NCBI GenBank assembly: GCA_036269895.1 | Contig: DATBDN010000150.1 | Location: forward strand, 1 to 59,155 | Length of the DNA stretch: 59,155 nucleotides | Reading direction: 5' to 3' | Source of the DNA: DATBDN01 sp036269895 | Lineage (GTDB): Bacteria; Actinomycetota; Thermoleophilia; Solirubrobacterales; Thermoleophilaceae | In this document: piece by piece, positions 7,127 through 15,602 of the stretch | How the letters are laid out: every line of letters starts with the position of its first letter | How positions within the stretch are numbered: the first letter of the stretch is position 1 | Position numbers and translations under genes: made by a program | The notes under the pieces: generated by a model | What the model was told of the DNA's origin: nothing | The model's database searches: none | The model's input: only the letters and a program-made list of their open reading frames with translations

Positions 7127-9040
7127 ATGTCATTTCGCGGGCGGCTTTTCATCTTCTTCACGATCATCGTGATCGTGCCTATGGCGGCGGTCGGCGTCGT
7201 GCTGTTCAAGGTCACCTCGGACAGCGAGACCGGGAAGTCCGATTCGCGCATCGCACAGGGCCTGACGACCGCGCTGGCCGTCTACCAAGCGGACGTCGAC
7301 AGGGCGCAGAGCACGCTCACGCAGGTCGCGCGCGATCCGCAGATGAGCCGTGCGCTTGCGCGCCGGAAGGCGGGGCCGCTGCGCGCACGTGCGCGGGTGA
7401 TCCTGAAGGCGCGTCCGGACATCGCCGCGATCGTCTTCTACAACCGCAAGGGAGGGCGTGTCGCGGCGGCACAGCGCGCGCCCGCGCTGGCGTACGCGAC
7501 GGCAGCGCCGACTACGGCGAAGGGCACTCGGGTGGGAACGCTCGCGGTGTCGCGGACGACCGCGAACGACTTCGTTGCCTCCGTCAAGCGACTGACCGGC
7601 CTGGATGCCGCCGTGAACGGCGCGGGCGCACGGCTGGCCGCGACTCGGAGCGCGGGCGGTCGCAGCCGCTTTCAGCAGGTGCAGTCGGCGCCTTTGCCGG
7701 CGGTTGCGGTCGGCGTGTTCGACCAGCTCGACAGGGGCGCCGTCGCTTCCAGCCGAGCGCTGATCGGGGCGATCCTGGCGGCGTTCCTCCTCCTTGCCCT
7801 CGCGTCGTCGGTGCTGGTGGTGCGCGCGCTCCAAGGGCAGATCGGCGACTTCCTGGGCGCGGCGCAACGGCTTGGGAAGGGCGACTTCTCGAACCCCGTG
7901 CCGGTTCACGGCAAGGACGAGTTCGCCGACCTCGGCCGTGAGTTCAACAAGATGTCGGGGGAGCTCGAGGCGCACATCGCGGAGGTCGAGCGGAAGCGCA
8001 AGGAGCTCGAGGAGGCCATCCGCCGCGTCGGCGAGGCGGTCGGCGCCGGGTTCGACCGCGAGGGCGTGGTTGCGCTGGTGGTGCGCACGGCGATCGAGGC
8101 ATGTGGCGCCGAGGCGGGGCGCGCGCTGCCGATCGACGCGCGCCGCATGGAGTACTTCGAGTTCGGGCTGGACAGCGAGAGCGGCAGCTCACTCCGCGCG
8201 GGTCTGGTCGCCGCCGAGCGGGAGGCGTTCCAGATCGACCCCGAGATCGGTCGCGAGCTGCTGGCGGCGCTCGAGCCGTCGGACGGGCACCCGCTGCCAC
8301 AGCGGCGCCCGACCACGGCGCAGCTCGAGCTGGTGCACGGGATGGCGCTGCCGATGCGCGCGCGTATCAGCGGCGGCCCCGATATCGACTTCGTGGGGGT
8401 CATCTCGATCGCGCGCCGGGACCGTGAGTTCAGCGAGGAGGAGCGCGACCTGTTCGCCTACCTCGCGGGCCAGGCGACGCTCTCGATCGAGAACGTCGAC
8501 TTGCACGAGACCGTCCAGCAGCAGGCGGTCACGGACGAGCTGACGGGCCTCTTCAACGTGCGTCAGTTCCACTCGCGCCTGGACGGCGAGATCGAACGCG
8601 CGGAGCGCTTCGGCACGCCGCTGTCGCTCGTGATGCTCGACATCGACAAGTTCAAGTCGGTCAACGACACCTACGGTCACCAGCAGGGCGACCGCGTGCT
8701 CGTTGAGGTCGCGCGCGTGTTACGGCGACTCTCGCGCGACGTCGACCTTCCGGCCCGCTACGGCGGTGAGGAGATGGCGGTGGTCCTGCCGCAGACTGAC
8801 CTCGGGGGCGCGGAGCTCGGCGCCGAGCGCATGCGCGCTGCGATCGAGTCGATGCAAATCCCTCGCCTGGACGGGGGAGGGCTGCTGCCGATCACCGCCA
8901 GCTTCGGTGTCGCTGCATTCCCGTCACAGGCGACCGGCAAAACCGCCCTGATCGCTGCCGCGGACGCTGCTCTCTATCGCGCCAAGCGGGGCGGGCGCAA
9001 CCGGGTCGAGCGGGCAGAAGCCGCCGCCGCCGCTCGCTAA
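7127..9040 (+). CDS. Membrane-bound diguanylate cyclase (sensor-HAMP-GAF-GGDEF)
   Basis: 637 residues. Order: TM1 (about 7-28), extracytoplasmic sensor region, TM2 (about 210-232), HAMP, a GAF-like domain, and a C-terminal GGDEF domain. The active motif is RYGGEEM, and the inhibitory I-site RDVD lies just before it, so it should make c-di-GMP and be product-inhibited. The ATG at 7127 directly precedes the first membrane helix; upstream in-frame codons lie in the previous gene's tail. The signal sensed is unknown. An acidic protein follows 10 bp downstream. Confidence 0.93.
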   Translation: MSFRGRLFIFFTIIVIVPMAAVGVVLFKVTSDSETGKSDSRIAQGLTTALAVYQADVDRAQSTLTQVARDPQMSRALARRKAGPLRARARVILKARPDIAAIVFYNRKGGRVAAAQRAPALAYATAAPTTAKGTRVGTLAVSRTTANDFVASVKRLTGLDAAVNGAGARLAATRSAGGRSRFQQVQSAPLPAVAVGVFDQLDRGAVASSRALIGAILAAFLLLALASSVLVVRALQGQIGDFLGAAQRLGKGDFSNPVPVHGKDEFADLGREFNKMSGELEAHIAEVERKRKELEEAIRRVGEAVGAGFDREGVVALVVRTAIEACGAEAGRALPIDARRMEYFEFGLDSESGSSLRAGLVAAEREAFQIDPEIGRELLAALEPSDGHPLPQRRPTTAQLELVHGMALPMRARISGGPDIDFVGVISIARRDREFSEEERDLFAYLAGQATLSIENVDLHETVQQQAVTDELTGLFNVRQFHSRLDGEIERAERFGTPLSLVMLDIDKFKSVNDTYGHQQGDRVLVEVARVLRRLSRDVDLPARYGGEEMAVVLPQTDLGGAELGAERMRAAIESMQIPRLDGGGLLPITASFGVAAFPSQATGKTALIAAADAALYRAKRGGRNRVERAEAAAAAR

Positions 9041-9050
9041 TCTGGCCCCG

Positions 9051-9635
9051 ATGGGGATCCTCGACGAAGCGATACGAGAGCACCTCGAACTGAAGCGCGA
9101 GCACGGCGCGAGTGAGGACGAGATCCGCCGCAAGGAGGCGGAAGCATTCGGCCCGGCGCGCGCGGAAGTCGCGCCTGCGGCGGCCGAAGAACCGGTCTCC
9201 GAAGACGAGCACACCCAACTCCTTCAGCCCGGCGACCACCCGGTGCCTGACGCCCACGATCACCTGCATCCGGCGGGATCGGATCCCGCCTGGGGTGAGG
9301 ACACGGAGTTCTTCTCCGAGCAGCCGGCTACCGAGGCTGCGCCCGAGCCCCGCCGGCAGCACCACGAGGACGAGCAGCACCCCGCGCTTGTGGACCATGA
9401 ACACCTCGGCGGCGAGGAGCACGCGCCCGAGCCGGTCTTCCGCCCCTCGGCCGAGACGCCGGCGGGCGCGCCGGAGGCGCCAACAGGGCCCACGACGCCC
9501 CCCGAGGAGCCCAATGAGGGTGAGGGCGAGGAGGACGTGCTCGAGGAGACACCGGAGTTCCTGCAGGACGCGCCCGAGCACGACCGCCTCTGGTTCGAGC
9601 AGAAGCCGCCGCGCGACTTCGATTTCGGCGAGTAG
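9051..9635 (+). CDS. Acidic hypothetical protein with conserved N-terminal helix
   Basis: 194 residues. The first 30 (GILDEAIREHLELKREHGAS) form a charged helix followed by EDEIRRKEAEAFG; the rest is low-complexity, rich in Glu, Asp, Pro and His, with a final DRLWFEQKPPRDFDF motif. I recall similar start sequences in Thermoleophilia hypothetical proteins, but no function is known. It lies 10 bp after the diguanylate cyclase and ends before a strong terminator, so the two are probably one transcript. Largely disordered; possibly a partner or scaffold for c-di-GMP signalling (inference). Confidence 0.8.
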   Translation: MGILDEAIREHLELKREHGASEDEIRRKEAEAFGPARAEVAPAAAEEPVSEDEHTQLLQPGDHPVPDAHDHLHPAGSDPAWGEDTEFFSEQPATEAAPEPRRQHHEDEQHPALVDHEHLGGEEHAPEPVFRPSAETPAGAPEAPTGPTTPPEEPNEGEGEEDVLEETPEFLQDAPEHDRLWFEQKPPRDFDFGE

Positions 9636-9739
9636 CACCGCTGGACGTTTGTTCGACCCGCCGAGCGGGTTGGTTCAGCGCCTCAGGGTGATCTGCCGAT
9701 GTGATGGATGCGACGGCAACGGAGGGTTCCCGTCATCTT

Positions 9740-9776
9740 GGGGGCGGCGTACGCGGGAGCGACGCCGCCCCCTTTT
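9740..9776 (+). terminator. Rho-independent terminator
   Basis: An 11-bp perfect stem (GGGGGCGGCGT at 9740-9750 pairing with ACGCCGCCCCC at 9762-9772), an 11-base loop, then TTTT and a pyrimidine run. It closes the diguanylate cyclase/acidic protein operon and separates it from the convergent dehydrogenase. Confidence 0.85.
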
Positions 9777-9792
9777 CTCTCTCTGCCGCCGC

Positions 9793-11088
9793 TCAGGGGA
9801 TGTAGCCGCGGATGCGCGACGCCTCGACCACCCTCTGGATCCCGAGCTCGTAGGCGGCGATGCGCGGCGTTACCCCGTCGGCGTCCGACTTCTCGGCGAT
9901 CTCGCCGAAGCCGCGCTTGATGATCCTCTCGAGCCGCTGGTTCACCTCGTGCTCCTCCCAGCGCAGGTGCTGCAGGTTCTGGACCCACTCGAAGTAGGAG
10001 ACGATCACGCCACCCGCGTTGCACAGGACGTCAGGCGCGATGTAAACGCCCTTGTCGCTGAGGATGCCGTCCGCCTTGGGCGTGGTCGGGCTGTTCGCGC
10101 CCTCGAGCAGGACCTTGCAGTCGAGCAAGTCGGCGTTGTGCTCGTGGATCATCCCCCCGAGCGCAGCCGGGATGAACACGTCGCACGACGTACCGAGGAA
10201 CTCCTCCTTGGAGATCGGCTCGCTGTCGGGAAACGCGTTGATGTCGCCGCCCGCGTCGAACAGGAACTCGTAGAGCCGGTCGGGGTCGATGCCTGCGTCA
10301 GAGCGGATCGACCCGTCGACCGTGTCGACTGCGAGCAGCTTGCCGCCCTTGTCGTGGAGGATCCGCGCGGCCCACGAGCCGACGTTCCCGAACCCCTGCA
10401 CCGCGAACGTGAGCTCGTCGAACTTCATGTCAAGGTGCTTGAGGACCTCTTCGAGCACGAAGATGACGCCGCGCCCGGTAGCCGCTTCGCGTCCCCATGA
10501 GCCTTCGAGGGCAAGCGGCTTGCCGGTGACGATGGCGGGCGTGTGGCCGTGCAGCTTGCCGTACTCGTCCATCAGCCAGGCCATGGTCTGCGCGTTCGTG
10601 CCCACGTCCGGCGCCGGGATGTCCCGAGTGGGACCGAGGACCTTCTCGATCTTGTCCATGAACGAGCGCGCAACCATCTGCACCTCGTGAGGCTCGAGCT
10701 TGCGGGCGTCGCAGTTGACGCCGCCCTTGGCGCCGCCGTAGGGGATTCCGACGACGGCCGTCTTCCAGGTCATGAGCATGGCGAGCGCACGAACCTCGTC
10801 GAGGTCGACCTTGGGGTGGAAGCGGATGCCGCCCTTGTAGGGGCCACGCGCCCCGTTGTGCTGAACGCGGAAGCCGGAGAAGACGTGAATGCACCCGTCG
10901 CTCAGCGTTACGGGGACCTGAACCTGAACCTCCCGGTAAGACGACCGGATAACAGCGGCAACGTCCTCACGAAGATCGAGTCGCTCGGCGGCGATGTCGA
11001 AGTAGTGATTGACGATGGCCCAGTTGGAGACCTCAGCCGCCTGATCCTTCGGTGTTTGAGCAGGGTCAACCGACTGGTCCGTGGTCAT
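9793..11088 (-). CDS. gdhA: Glutamate dehydrogenase (Glu/Leu/Phe/Val dehydrogenase family)
   Basis: 431 residues from the ATG at 11088, which has GGTAGG a few bases upstream; a GTG two codons earlier is also possible. The substrate and catalytic region reads KTAVVGIPYGGAKGGV, with the catalytic lysine in GGAKGG and the conserved APDVGTN after it. The Rossmann motif is VQGFGNVGSWAA. The length and the PYGGAKGG context fit hexameric glutamate dehydrogenase better than the shorter Leu/Phe enzymes. It interconverts glutamate with 2-oxoglutarate and ammonia; cofactor preference cannot be decided. Confidence 0.9.
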   Translation of the reverse strand: MTTDQSVDPAQTPKDQAAEVSNWAIVNHYFDIAAERLDLREDVAAVIRSSYREVQVQVPVTLSDGCIHVFSGFRVQHNGARGPYKGGIRFHPKVDLDEVRALAMLMTWKTAVVGIPYGGAKGGVNCDARKLEPHEVQMVARSFMDKIEKVLGPTRDIPAPDVGTNAQTMAWLMDEYGKLHGHTPAIVTGKPLALEGSWGREAATGRGVIFVLEEVLKHLDMKFDELTFAVQGFGNVGSWAARILHDKGGKLLAVDTVDGSIRSDAGIDPDRLYEFLFDAGGDINAFPDSEPISKEEFLGTSCDVFIPAALGGMIHEHNADLLDCKVLLEGANSPTTPKADGILSDKGVYIAPDVLCNAGGVIVSYFEWVQNLQHLRWEEHEVNQRLERIIKRGFGEIAEKSDADGVTPRIAAYELGIQRVVEASRIRGYIP

Positions 11089-11152
11089 AGGCACCTACCT
11101 ACCAGGCCCGCGCATAGGCGAACCCTAAAGCCACGCCTACCATTAGCCCCTC

Positions 11153-11226
11153 GGGGCCATAGCTCAGTTGGCTAGAGCGCTTCGCTTGCACCGAAGAGGT
11201 CGCCGGTTCGAATCCGGCTGGCTCCA
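11153..11226 (+). tRNA. tRNA-Ala(TGC)
   Basis: A 74-nt cloverleaf. Acceptor GGGGCCA/TGGCTCC has the G3:U70 pair; D-arm GCTC/GAGC; anticodon stem CTTCG/CGAAG with loop CTTGCAC (anticodon TGC); T-arm GCCGG-TTCGAAT-CCGGC. CCA is not encoded. It lies between the divergently placed dehydrogenase start and the 3' end of the Mn-catalase gene. No repeat of its 3' end is seen next to it. Confidence 0.96.
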
Positions 11227-11235
11227 CTCACTCGT

Positions 11236-12192
11236 TCAGCCGCTCACGGCGTCCTTCACCTTTCCTACGACGCCCTTTCCGTTGTTCGCCACGACGCCCG
11301 TCGGCTCGTCCGGCAGGCCGGCCTGGGTCCGCAGTCTCCGGGCTATCTCGGCTATCTCCTCTGGCGCGTAGTCGGGCGCGAACACGCCTTCCTGCGCGGG
11401 CAGGTCGAATGCCGGTGCGCCCTCCGGATAGCCGTCGACGACCTCGAGCTCGTCGCCCGTCTCGGGGTGCGGGCCGTTGAAGACCGCCGCCAACTCCTTG
11501 TAGTCGTCCAGGGAGAAGCGGTAGAGCTTCTTGTGCTCCCCCCGCTGGATGTGCGGCTGGGACTCGGGGATCTTGTCCGTCGGGATCCGCGGCGACGGGA
11601 ACAGCTTCATCAGGTCAGCGCCGGTCAGCCGCTCGAGCGCCCGCGCGTAGGCGACCTGGTGCACGCCGCCTCGCACCAGGAGGTAGCCCGTCAGGGCACG
11701 CGCCGCCGGGTGGTCGCACATCTCGTAGACCTTGAGCTTGTTGTTGCGCGCCCCGGTCTCGAGGAAGAAGTTGTGCGTCAGGTCCTCGACCAAGTCGCCG
11801 GTCGAGGTCACGTAGTCGCCGTTCCACGGCTTGCCGTTCGAGTCCTGCACCAGCGCAGCAGCCCCGCCCGCGATGAACTGCTGCGGGTTCAGGAGGTTCT
11901 CGGGATCCGGCAGATCGCCCTTCTCACCGGCACCGGTGAGCATCGTGTTGATCGTCGTTGCCACGAGCTCGATGTGGCCGAACTCCTCCGCCGCAATGTT
12001 CGAGACCAGGTCGAAGAACGGCCGCGCCTGCTGGCGCGAGCGGAAGTTGAACGACTGGTACGTGTAGTTCATGAAGGTCGACATCTCGCCGAACTTCCCG
12101 CCAAGGAGCTCCTGCACCACGGCAGCGCCGGCGGGGTCGGGGGTCGACGGTGGGGGCAGCTCCGTCTGGAGCCGATCGAGTCGAAGAATCAT
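11236..12192 (-). CDS. Manganese catalase
   Basis: 318 residues. The di-manganese four-helix motifs are visible: GKFGEMSTFMNYTYQSFNF (first metal Glu) and NIAAEEFGHIELVATTIN (second Glu plus His), then the second pair around ETGARN and GGVHQVAYARALE. The ATG at 12192 is chosen because GGGAGG lies about 8 bases upstream and the family starts at this point. It removes hydrogen peroxide without haem. A small zinc-ribbon frame is divergent from it. Confidence 0.93.
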   Translation of the reverse strand: MILRLDRLQTELPPPSTPDPAGAAVVQELLGGKFGEMSTFMNYTYQSFNFRSRQQARPFFDLVSNIAAEEFGHIELVATTINTMLTGAGEKGDLPDPENLLNPQQFIAGGAAALVQDSNGKPWNGDYVTSTGDLVEDLTHNFFLETGARNNKLKVYEMCDHPAARALTGYLLVRGGVHQVAYARALERLTGADLMKLFPSPRIPTDKIPESQPHIQRGEHKKLYRFSLDDYKELAAVFNGPHPETGDELEVVDGYPEGAPAFDLPAQEGVFAPDYAPEEIAEIARRLRTQAGLPDEPTGVVANNGKGVVGKVKDAVSG

Positions 12193-12326
12193 TCGGGATG
12201 CCTCCCTTGGGTTGGACTGGGTTCCCGCCTCTTGCCTCGCCCGGCCGCGCCCAAACGCTTCGAACTCGCTGGACATTTGTACGACGGAATTTGACCCGTG
12301 TGGCCGGCATGCCTACGGTCGAGCGC

Positions 12327-12497
12327 ATGCGGTACGTCGTGTGGTGCGAGGTCTGCCGCGCATACCGGCACGTGCGGGCGGGGGCTCCGCATTGCGATCG
12401 GTGCGCGGCCGCGGGAACGCTCCGGTGGGGCAGCCGAGCCTCAGCACGTGACGCTCATCCCAAGTCACGTTCGGGATTTCCGCGTTCTCGGGCATGA
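12327..12497 (+). CDS. Small zinc-ribbon protein, possibly broken
   Basis: 56 codons with two CxxC knuckles (WCEVCRAY and HCDRCAAAG), which would bind one zinc. It is divergent from the Mn-catalase gene. An upstream ATG at 12309 is also possible. A second frame starting at 12494 (ATGA overlap) encodes a 23-residue peptide with another CTNCG motif, so the locus may be one frameshifted two-knuckle protein or two tiny ones. Function unknown. Confidence 0.4.
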   Translation: MRYVVWCEVCRAYRHVRAGAPHCDRCAAAGTLRWGSRASARDAHPKSRSGFPRSRA

Positions 12498-12573
12498 CCG
12501 AGCCCGTGGGACTCGCGCTCAGGTGCACCAATTGCGGTGCAGCCGGCGGCTGCGCACCCCGAGTGCCGCCTGA

Positions 12574-13557
12574 CTAGACGGCGTGGAAAGCCCGCGCAAA
12601 TAGACGCCGCACCTGCAGCTGCGGGTTCGGCGAGTGCAGGACGATTGCCGCCAGCGTGCGGCCACCGCGGCGCACCACGGCGATCAGGCAGTGCCCCGCG
12701 TTGTTGGTGTCCCCGGTCTTCAGGCCGATCGTGCCCCGATAGTCCATCCGCAACAGCGGGTTTGTGTTGTTCAGGTAGAGCTTCCCGCCCTTGATCGGGA
12801 AGCGCACGGCCGCGTGCGCCTTGCGGACGATGCGTTCGATCCGCACCTTGCCCATCACGATCCGCGTCAGCGCTGCGAGATCCGCGGCGCATGAGTGGTC
12901 ACGGTCGTCGATACCCGACGGAGATGCGAAGTGCGTGCAGCGCAGGCCGAGCATCTGTGCCTTCTCGTTCATCTGCTCGACGAACTGCCCGCGCGATCCG
13001 GCCACGCCATCGGCCAGCGCAATCGCGGCGTCGTTCCCCGACGGAAGCAGCAGCCCGTGCAGGAGTGCCTCGATCGTCACGTGCCGCCCCTTGGGCAGCA
13101 GGCCCACCCCTGAGCCGACGTAGTTCAGCGCGTCCTTCGGGATGCGGATCTCGTCGCGCGCTCGCGTCTGCTCGACGACCAGCAGCGCCGTCATGATCTT
13201 CGTCAGGCTCGCGATCGGCGTTCGCTTGAGCGGGTTCCGCCGCCACAGCACCTGGCCCGTCGTGACGTCGAAGACGATCCCCGCGCGCGGCGGGTCCTTG
13301 AACTTCAGGCGGAAAGCGTCTGCACCCGCCAGCGCCGCCTGGGCCGGGTCCGGCGCGGCCGTGCCTGGGCTCGGAGTCGCGCCCGGCCGCACCTGCGCGC
13401 GTACCGGAGGCGGCGGGGCGGGCGCGGAATGCCGGTCGTGGCGAAAGCCCACGACCACGGCAACGACGACGGCCAGCGGCACGAGCACGAAGAGCAACCG
13501 CGCAAAGCGGCCCCCCGGGCGCCGGCGGCGGCGTCCGCCCTGCAGGACGCTAGTCAT
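12574..13557 (-). CDS. D-alanyl-D-alanine carboxypeptidase (PBP5-like, S11)
   Basis: 327 residues. An Arg-rich N-terminus and one membrane anchor (about 20-37) precede a Pro-rich linker and the S11 domain. All three motifs are present: SLTK (Ser117/Lys120), SGN (173-175) and KTG (LKTGDTNNAG, near 275). It trims the terminal D-Ala of peptidoglycan stem peptides outside the membrane. Its start overlaps the small membrane protein gene by 8 bp, so the rhomboid, the small protein and this enzyme form one operon. Confidence 0.92.
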   Translation of the reverse strand: MTSVLQGGRRRRRPGGRFARLLFVLVPLAVVVAVVVGFRHDRHSAPAPPPPVRAQVRPGATPSPGTAAPDPAQAALAGADAFRLKFKDPPRAGIVFDVTTGQVLWRRNPLKRTPIASLTKIMTALLVVEQTRARDEIRIPKDALNYVGSGVGLLPKGRHVTIEALLHGLLLPSGNDAAIALADGVAGSRGQFVEQMNEKAQMLGLRCTHFASPSGIDDRDHSCAADLAALTRIVMGKVRIERIVRKAHAAVRFPIKGGKLYLNNTNPLLRMDYRGTIGLKTGDTNNAGHCLIAVVRRGGRTLAAIVLHSPNPQLQVRRLFARAFHAV

Positions 13558-13729
13558 CCGAGGACGAGCCTAAGGCCCCCAGCACTCCGAATCCCATAAT
13601 CACGAGCACGATCACCGATATCAGTACCAGCACGTCGAAGCCGTCGGTGATCCACACGTGAACTGTCAGGTACGCGAGGACGAGGATCAGCGCCAGCGCA
13701 AGCACCAGCACTGCCTGTGTGCCCCTCAA
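13550..13729 (-). CDS. Small two-helix membrane protein between rhomboid and carboxypeptidase
   Basis: 59 residues from a TTG that overlaps the rhomboid stop (TTGA); its own stop overlaps the carboxypeptidase start by 8 bp. Two hydrophobic segments (AVLVLALALILVLAYL and VLVLISVIVLVIMGFGVLG) and a short polar tail. No family recognised. The tight overlap on both sides is the main evidence that it is translated. It could be a membrane partner of either neighbour. Confidence 0.7.
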   Translation of the reverse strand: MRGTQAVLVLALALILVLAYLTVHVWITDGFDVLVLISVIVLVIMGFGVLGALGSSSDD

Positions 13730-14499
13730 TAGACCGGAATCCTCGAAGCGCGGTCGTAGTCGCTGTGTACCCGGTTGGCGAAGAGGCGTATCAGCAGCAA
13801 GCCGAATAAGAAGCCGCCGATGTGGGCGAAGTACGCCACGCCCGTGCTCGCCGACAACGGCTGCGACGACGCCGACAGCAGCTGCAACAGGAACCACAGG
13901 CCGAGCACAAGGAGCGCGGGCAGCTCGATCACGGTCACGAAGATGATGATGAAGATCAGCGTGACGACCCTGGCTCGCGGATACAGCACCGCGTAGCCGC
14001 CGAGCACGCCGGCGATCGCGCCGCTGGCCCCCAGTGTCGGACTGTGAGAGCCCGGGTTGATCAGCACCTGCGTGGCGGTGGCCACGAGGCCGCCGAGCAG
14101 GTAGAACGCCGCGAAGCGCGGGCGCGACATCGAATCCTCGACGTTGTTGCCGAAGATCCAGAGGAACAGCATGTTGCCGCCGAGGTGCAGCAGGCCCCCG
14201 TGCATGAACATCGCAAAGAAGATCGTCAGCCAGGTCGGCGGCTGTGCGGGCACTGGGATATTGGCCGGAACCCCGTCTGAGCCTTGACATGCGACCGCCC
14301 CGGTCGTGGTGAGACCACATTCCTTGCCGGGATGGGAAATCTCGTACGGAATCGCCGAGTACTTCACAACCGACTCGTCGCTCGGCCCCTTTAGGCCGCC
14401 GTGCTGAAAGAAGAAGTACACGACGACGCAGATCGCGATGATCGCCCACGTCAGGATCGCGGGGCGACGCGTCGGGATGTTGTCCTTCAGCGGGAGCAC
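13726..14499 (-). CDS. Rhomboid family intramembrane serine protease
   Basis: 257 residues. The catalytic serine is Ser159 in GASG and the histidine is His226 in AYFAHIGGF; Asn109 in HLGGN fits the oxyanion position. About six to seven membrane helices are visible. A hydrophilic insert (about 37-85) with two cysteines lies between helices 1 and 2, as in many actinobacterial rhomboids. First gene of an operon with a small membrane protein and a D,D-carboxypeptidase. Its substrate is unknown. Confidence 0.92.
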   Translation of the reverse strand: MLPLKDNIPTRRPAILTWAIIAICVVVYFFFQHGGLKGPSDESVVKYSAIPYEISHPGKECGLTTTGAVACQGSDGVPANIPVPAQPPTWLTIFFAMFMHGGLLHLGGNMLFLWIFGNNVEDSMSRPRFAAFYLLGGLVATATQVLINPGSHSPTLGASGAIAGVLGGYAVLYPRARVVTLIFIIIFVTVIELPALLVLGLWFLLQLLSASSQPLSASTGVAYFAHIGGFLFGLLLIRLFANRVHSDYDRASRIPVY

Positions 14500-14541
14500 G
14501 GGCGCAGGTTGACATACTCCCCGCGCTTTGCAGGGTCGAAC

Positions 14542-14649
14542 CTAGTGCGCGTGTCCGAGCAGGTGCTGAGCCAGCTGCGCGATCCCTATCGCGGCGAGTG
14601 GCAGCAGCGCCACGATGATCACGATTGCGATTAGGAGTGCGCGGTTCAG
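14542..14649 (-). CDS. Possible 35-residue membrane peptide after lipA
   Basis: A frame that begins with a CTG overlapping the lipA stop and encodes one hydrophobic helix (LLIAIVIIVALLPLAAIG) followed by AQLAQHLLGHAH. GTG codons inside it are alternatives. Overlap with lipA and the clear membrane-helix composition argue for translation; the non-standard start and lack of a family argue against. It would be the last gene of the dehydrogenase/lipoate operon. Confidence 0.35.
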   Translation of the reverse strand: MNRALLIAIVIIVALLPLAAIGIAQLAQHLLGHAH

Positions 14650-15602
14650 AGTCCCGCCGCGCGCGCCTGCTCGAGCGTCTGCTCGGCGTGGTAGCTCGAG
14701 CGCACCAGCGGCCCGGCGGCCACCGACTCGAAGCCGAGCCTGTACGCCTCGCGCTCGAGCTCCGCGAATTCCTCGGGGTGCCAGTAGCGGACGACGGGCA
14801 GGTGGTTCTCGGTTGGCCGCAGATACTGGCCGACGGTGAGGATCTGGACGTCGTGCTCGCGCAGCAAGCCGAACGTCTCGATCATCTCCTCCTTGGTCTC
14901 GCCGAGCCCGACCATCAGGCCTGACTTCGTCGTCACCTCGTCGCCCGCCATCTGCTTGGCGTTGTAGAGCACGCGCGCCGAGCGCATGAAGTTGCCGCCG
15001 CGCCGCGCCAGCGGGTACAGCCGCGGCACGACCTCGACGTTGTGGTTGAAGACGTCGGGCCGCTCCGCGATCACACGCGCCAGCGGCATCTCCTGGCCGC
15101 GGAAGTCAGGCGTCAGGCACTCGATCTTGGTGCCGGGGGCGAGCTTGCGGATCGAGCGGATCACGCCACACCAGACGCCGGCGCCGTAATCCGGCAGGTC
15201 GTCGCGGTCGACGCTCGTGATGACCGCGTGGCGCAGCCCCATCTTGCGGACCGACTGCGCGACGCGCAGCGGCTCGAGCGGGTCGTTCCAGGTCGGCTTG
15301 CCGGTCTTCACGTGGCAGAAGCCGCAGCGGCGCGTGCAGGTGTCGCCGAGGATCATGAAGGTGGCGGTGCCGCGCTCCCAGCAGTCGCCGATGTTCGGGC
15401 AGGCGGCCTCGCGGCACACGGTGTGCAGGTTGTTGTCCGTGATCAGCTTGTCGAGCTCGCGGTAGCGGTTGCCGCCGGGGAACTGGACCTTGAACCAAGC
15501 CGGCTTGCGCTCGCGGAACGGCCGCACCTCGCCGAGCTCGAGCACACGCGCGCCGCCGGGGTTGGCGCGTGAACGGGTGACGTGCTCGCGTTGTTCGCTC
15601 AC
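14646..15602 (-). CDS. lipA: Lipoyl synthase
   Basis: 318 residues from a GTG overlapping the lipB stop (GTGA). The radical-SAM motif CTRRCGFC and the auxiliary cluster motif (CREAACPNIGDC) are both intact, and the C-terminal RSSYHAE supplies the conserved serine. It inserts two sulfurs into octanoyl groups on E2 lipoyl domains. Its place right after E1alpha-E1beta-E2-lipB means the complex and its cofactor are made from one transcript. Confidence 0.97.
   Translation of the reverse strand: MSEQREHVTRSRANPGGARVLELGEVRPFRERKPAWFKVQFPGGNRYRELDKLITDNNLHTVCREAACPNIGDCWERGTATFMILGDTCTRRCGFCHVKTGKPTWNDPLEPLRVAQSVRKMGLRHAVITSVDRDDLPDYGAGVWCGVIRSIRKLAPGTKIECLTPDFRGQEMPLARVIAERPDVFNHNVEVVPRLYPLARRGGNFMRSARVLYNAKQMAGDEVTTKSGLMVGLGETKEEMIETFGLLREHDVQILTVGQYLRPTENHLPVVRYWHPEEFAELEREAYRLGFESVAAGPLVRSSYHAEQTLEQARAAGL

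Noticed and set aside
14501..14530. TTGACA-like box at about 14512 on the plus strand
   Set aside because: Genes on both sides are on the minus strand and no plus-strand gene follows, so it is probably chance.
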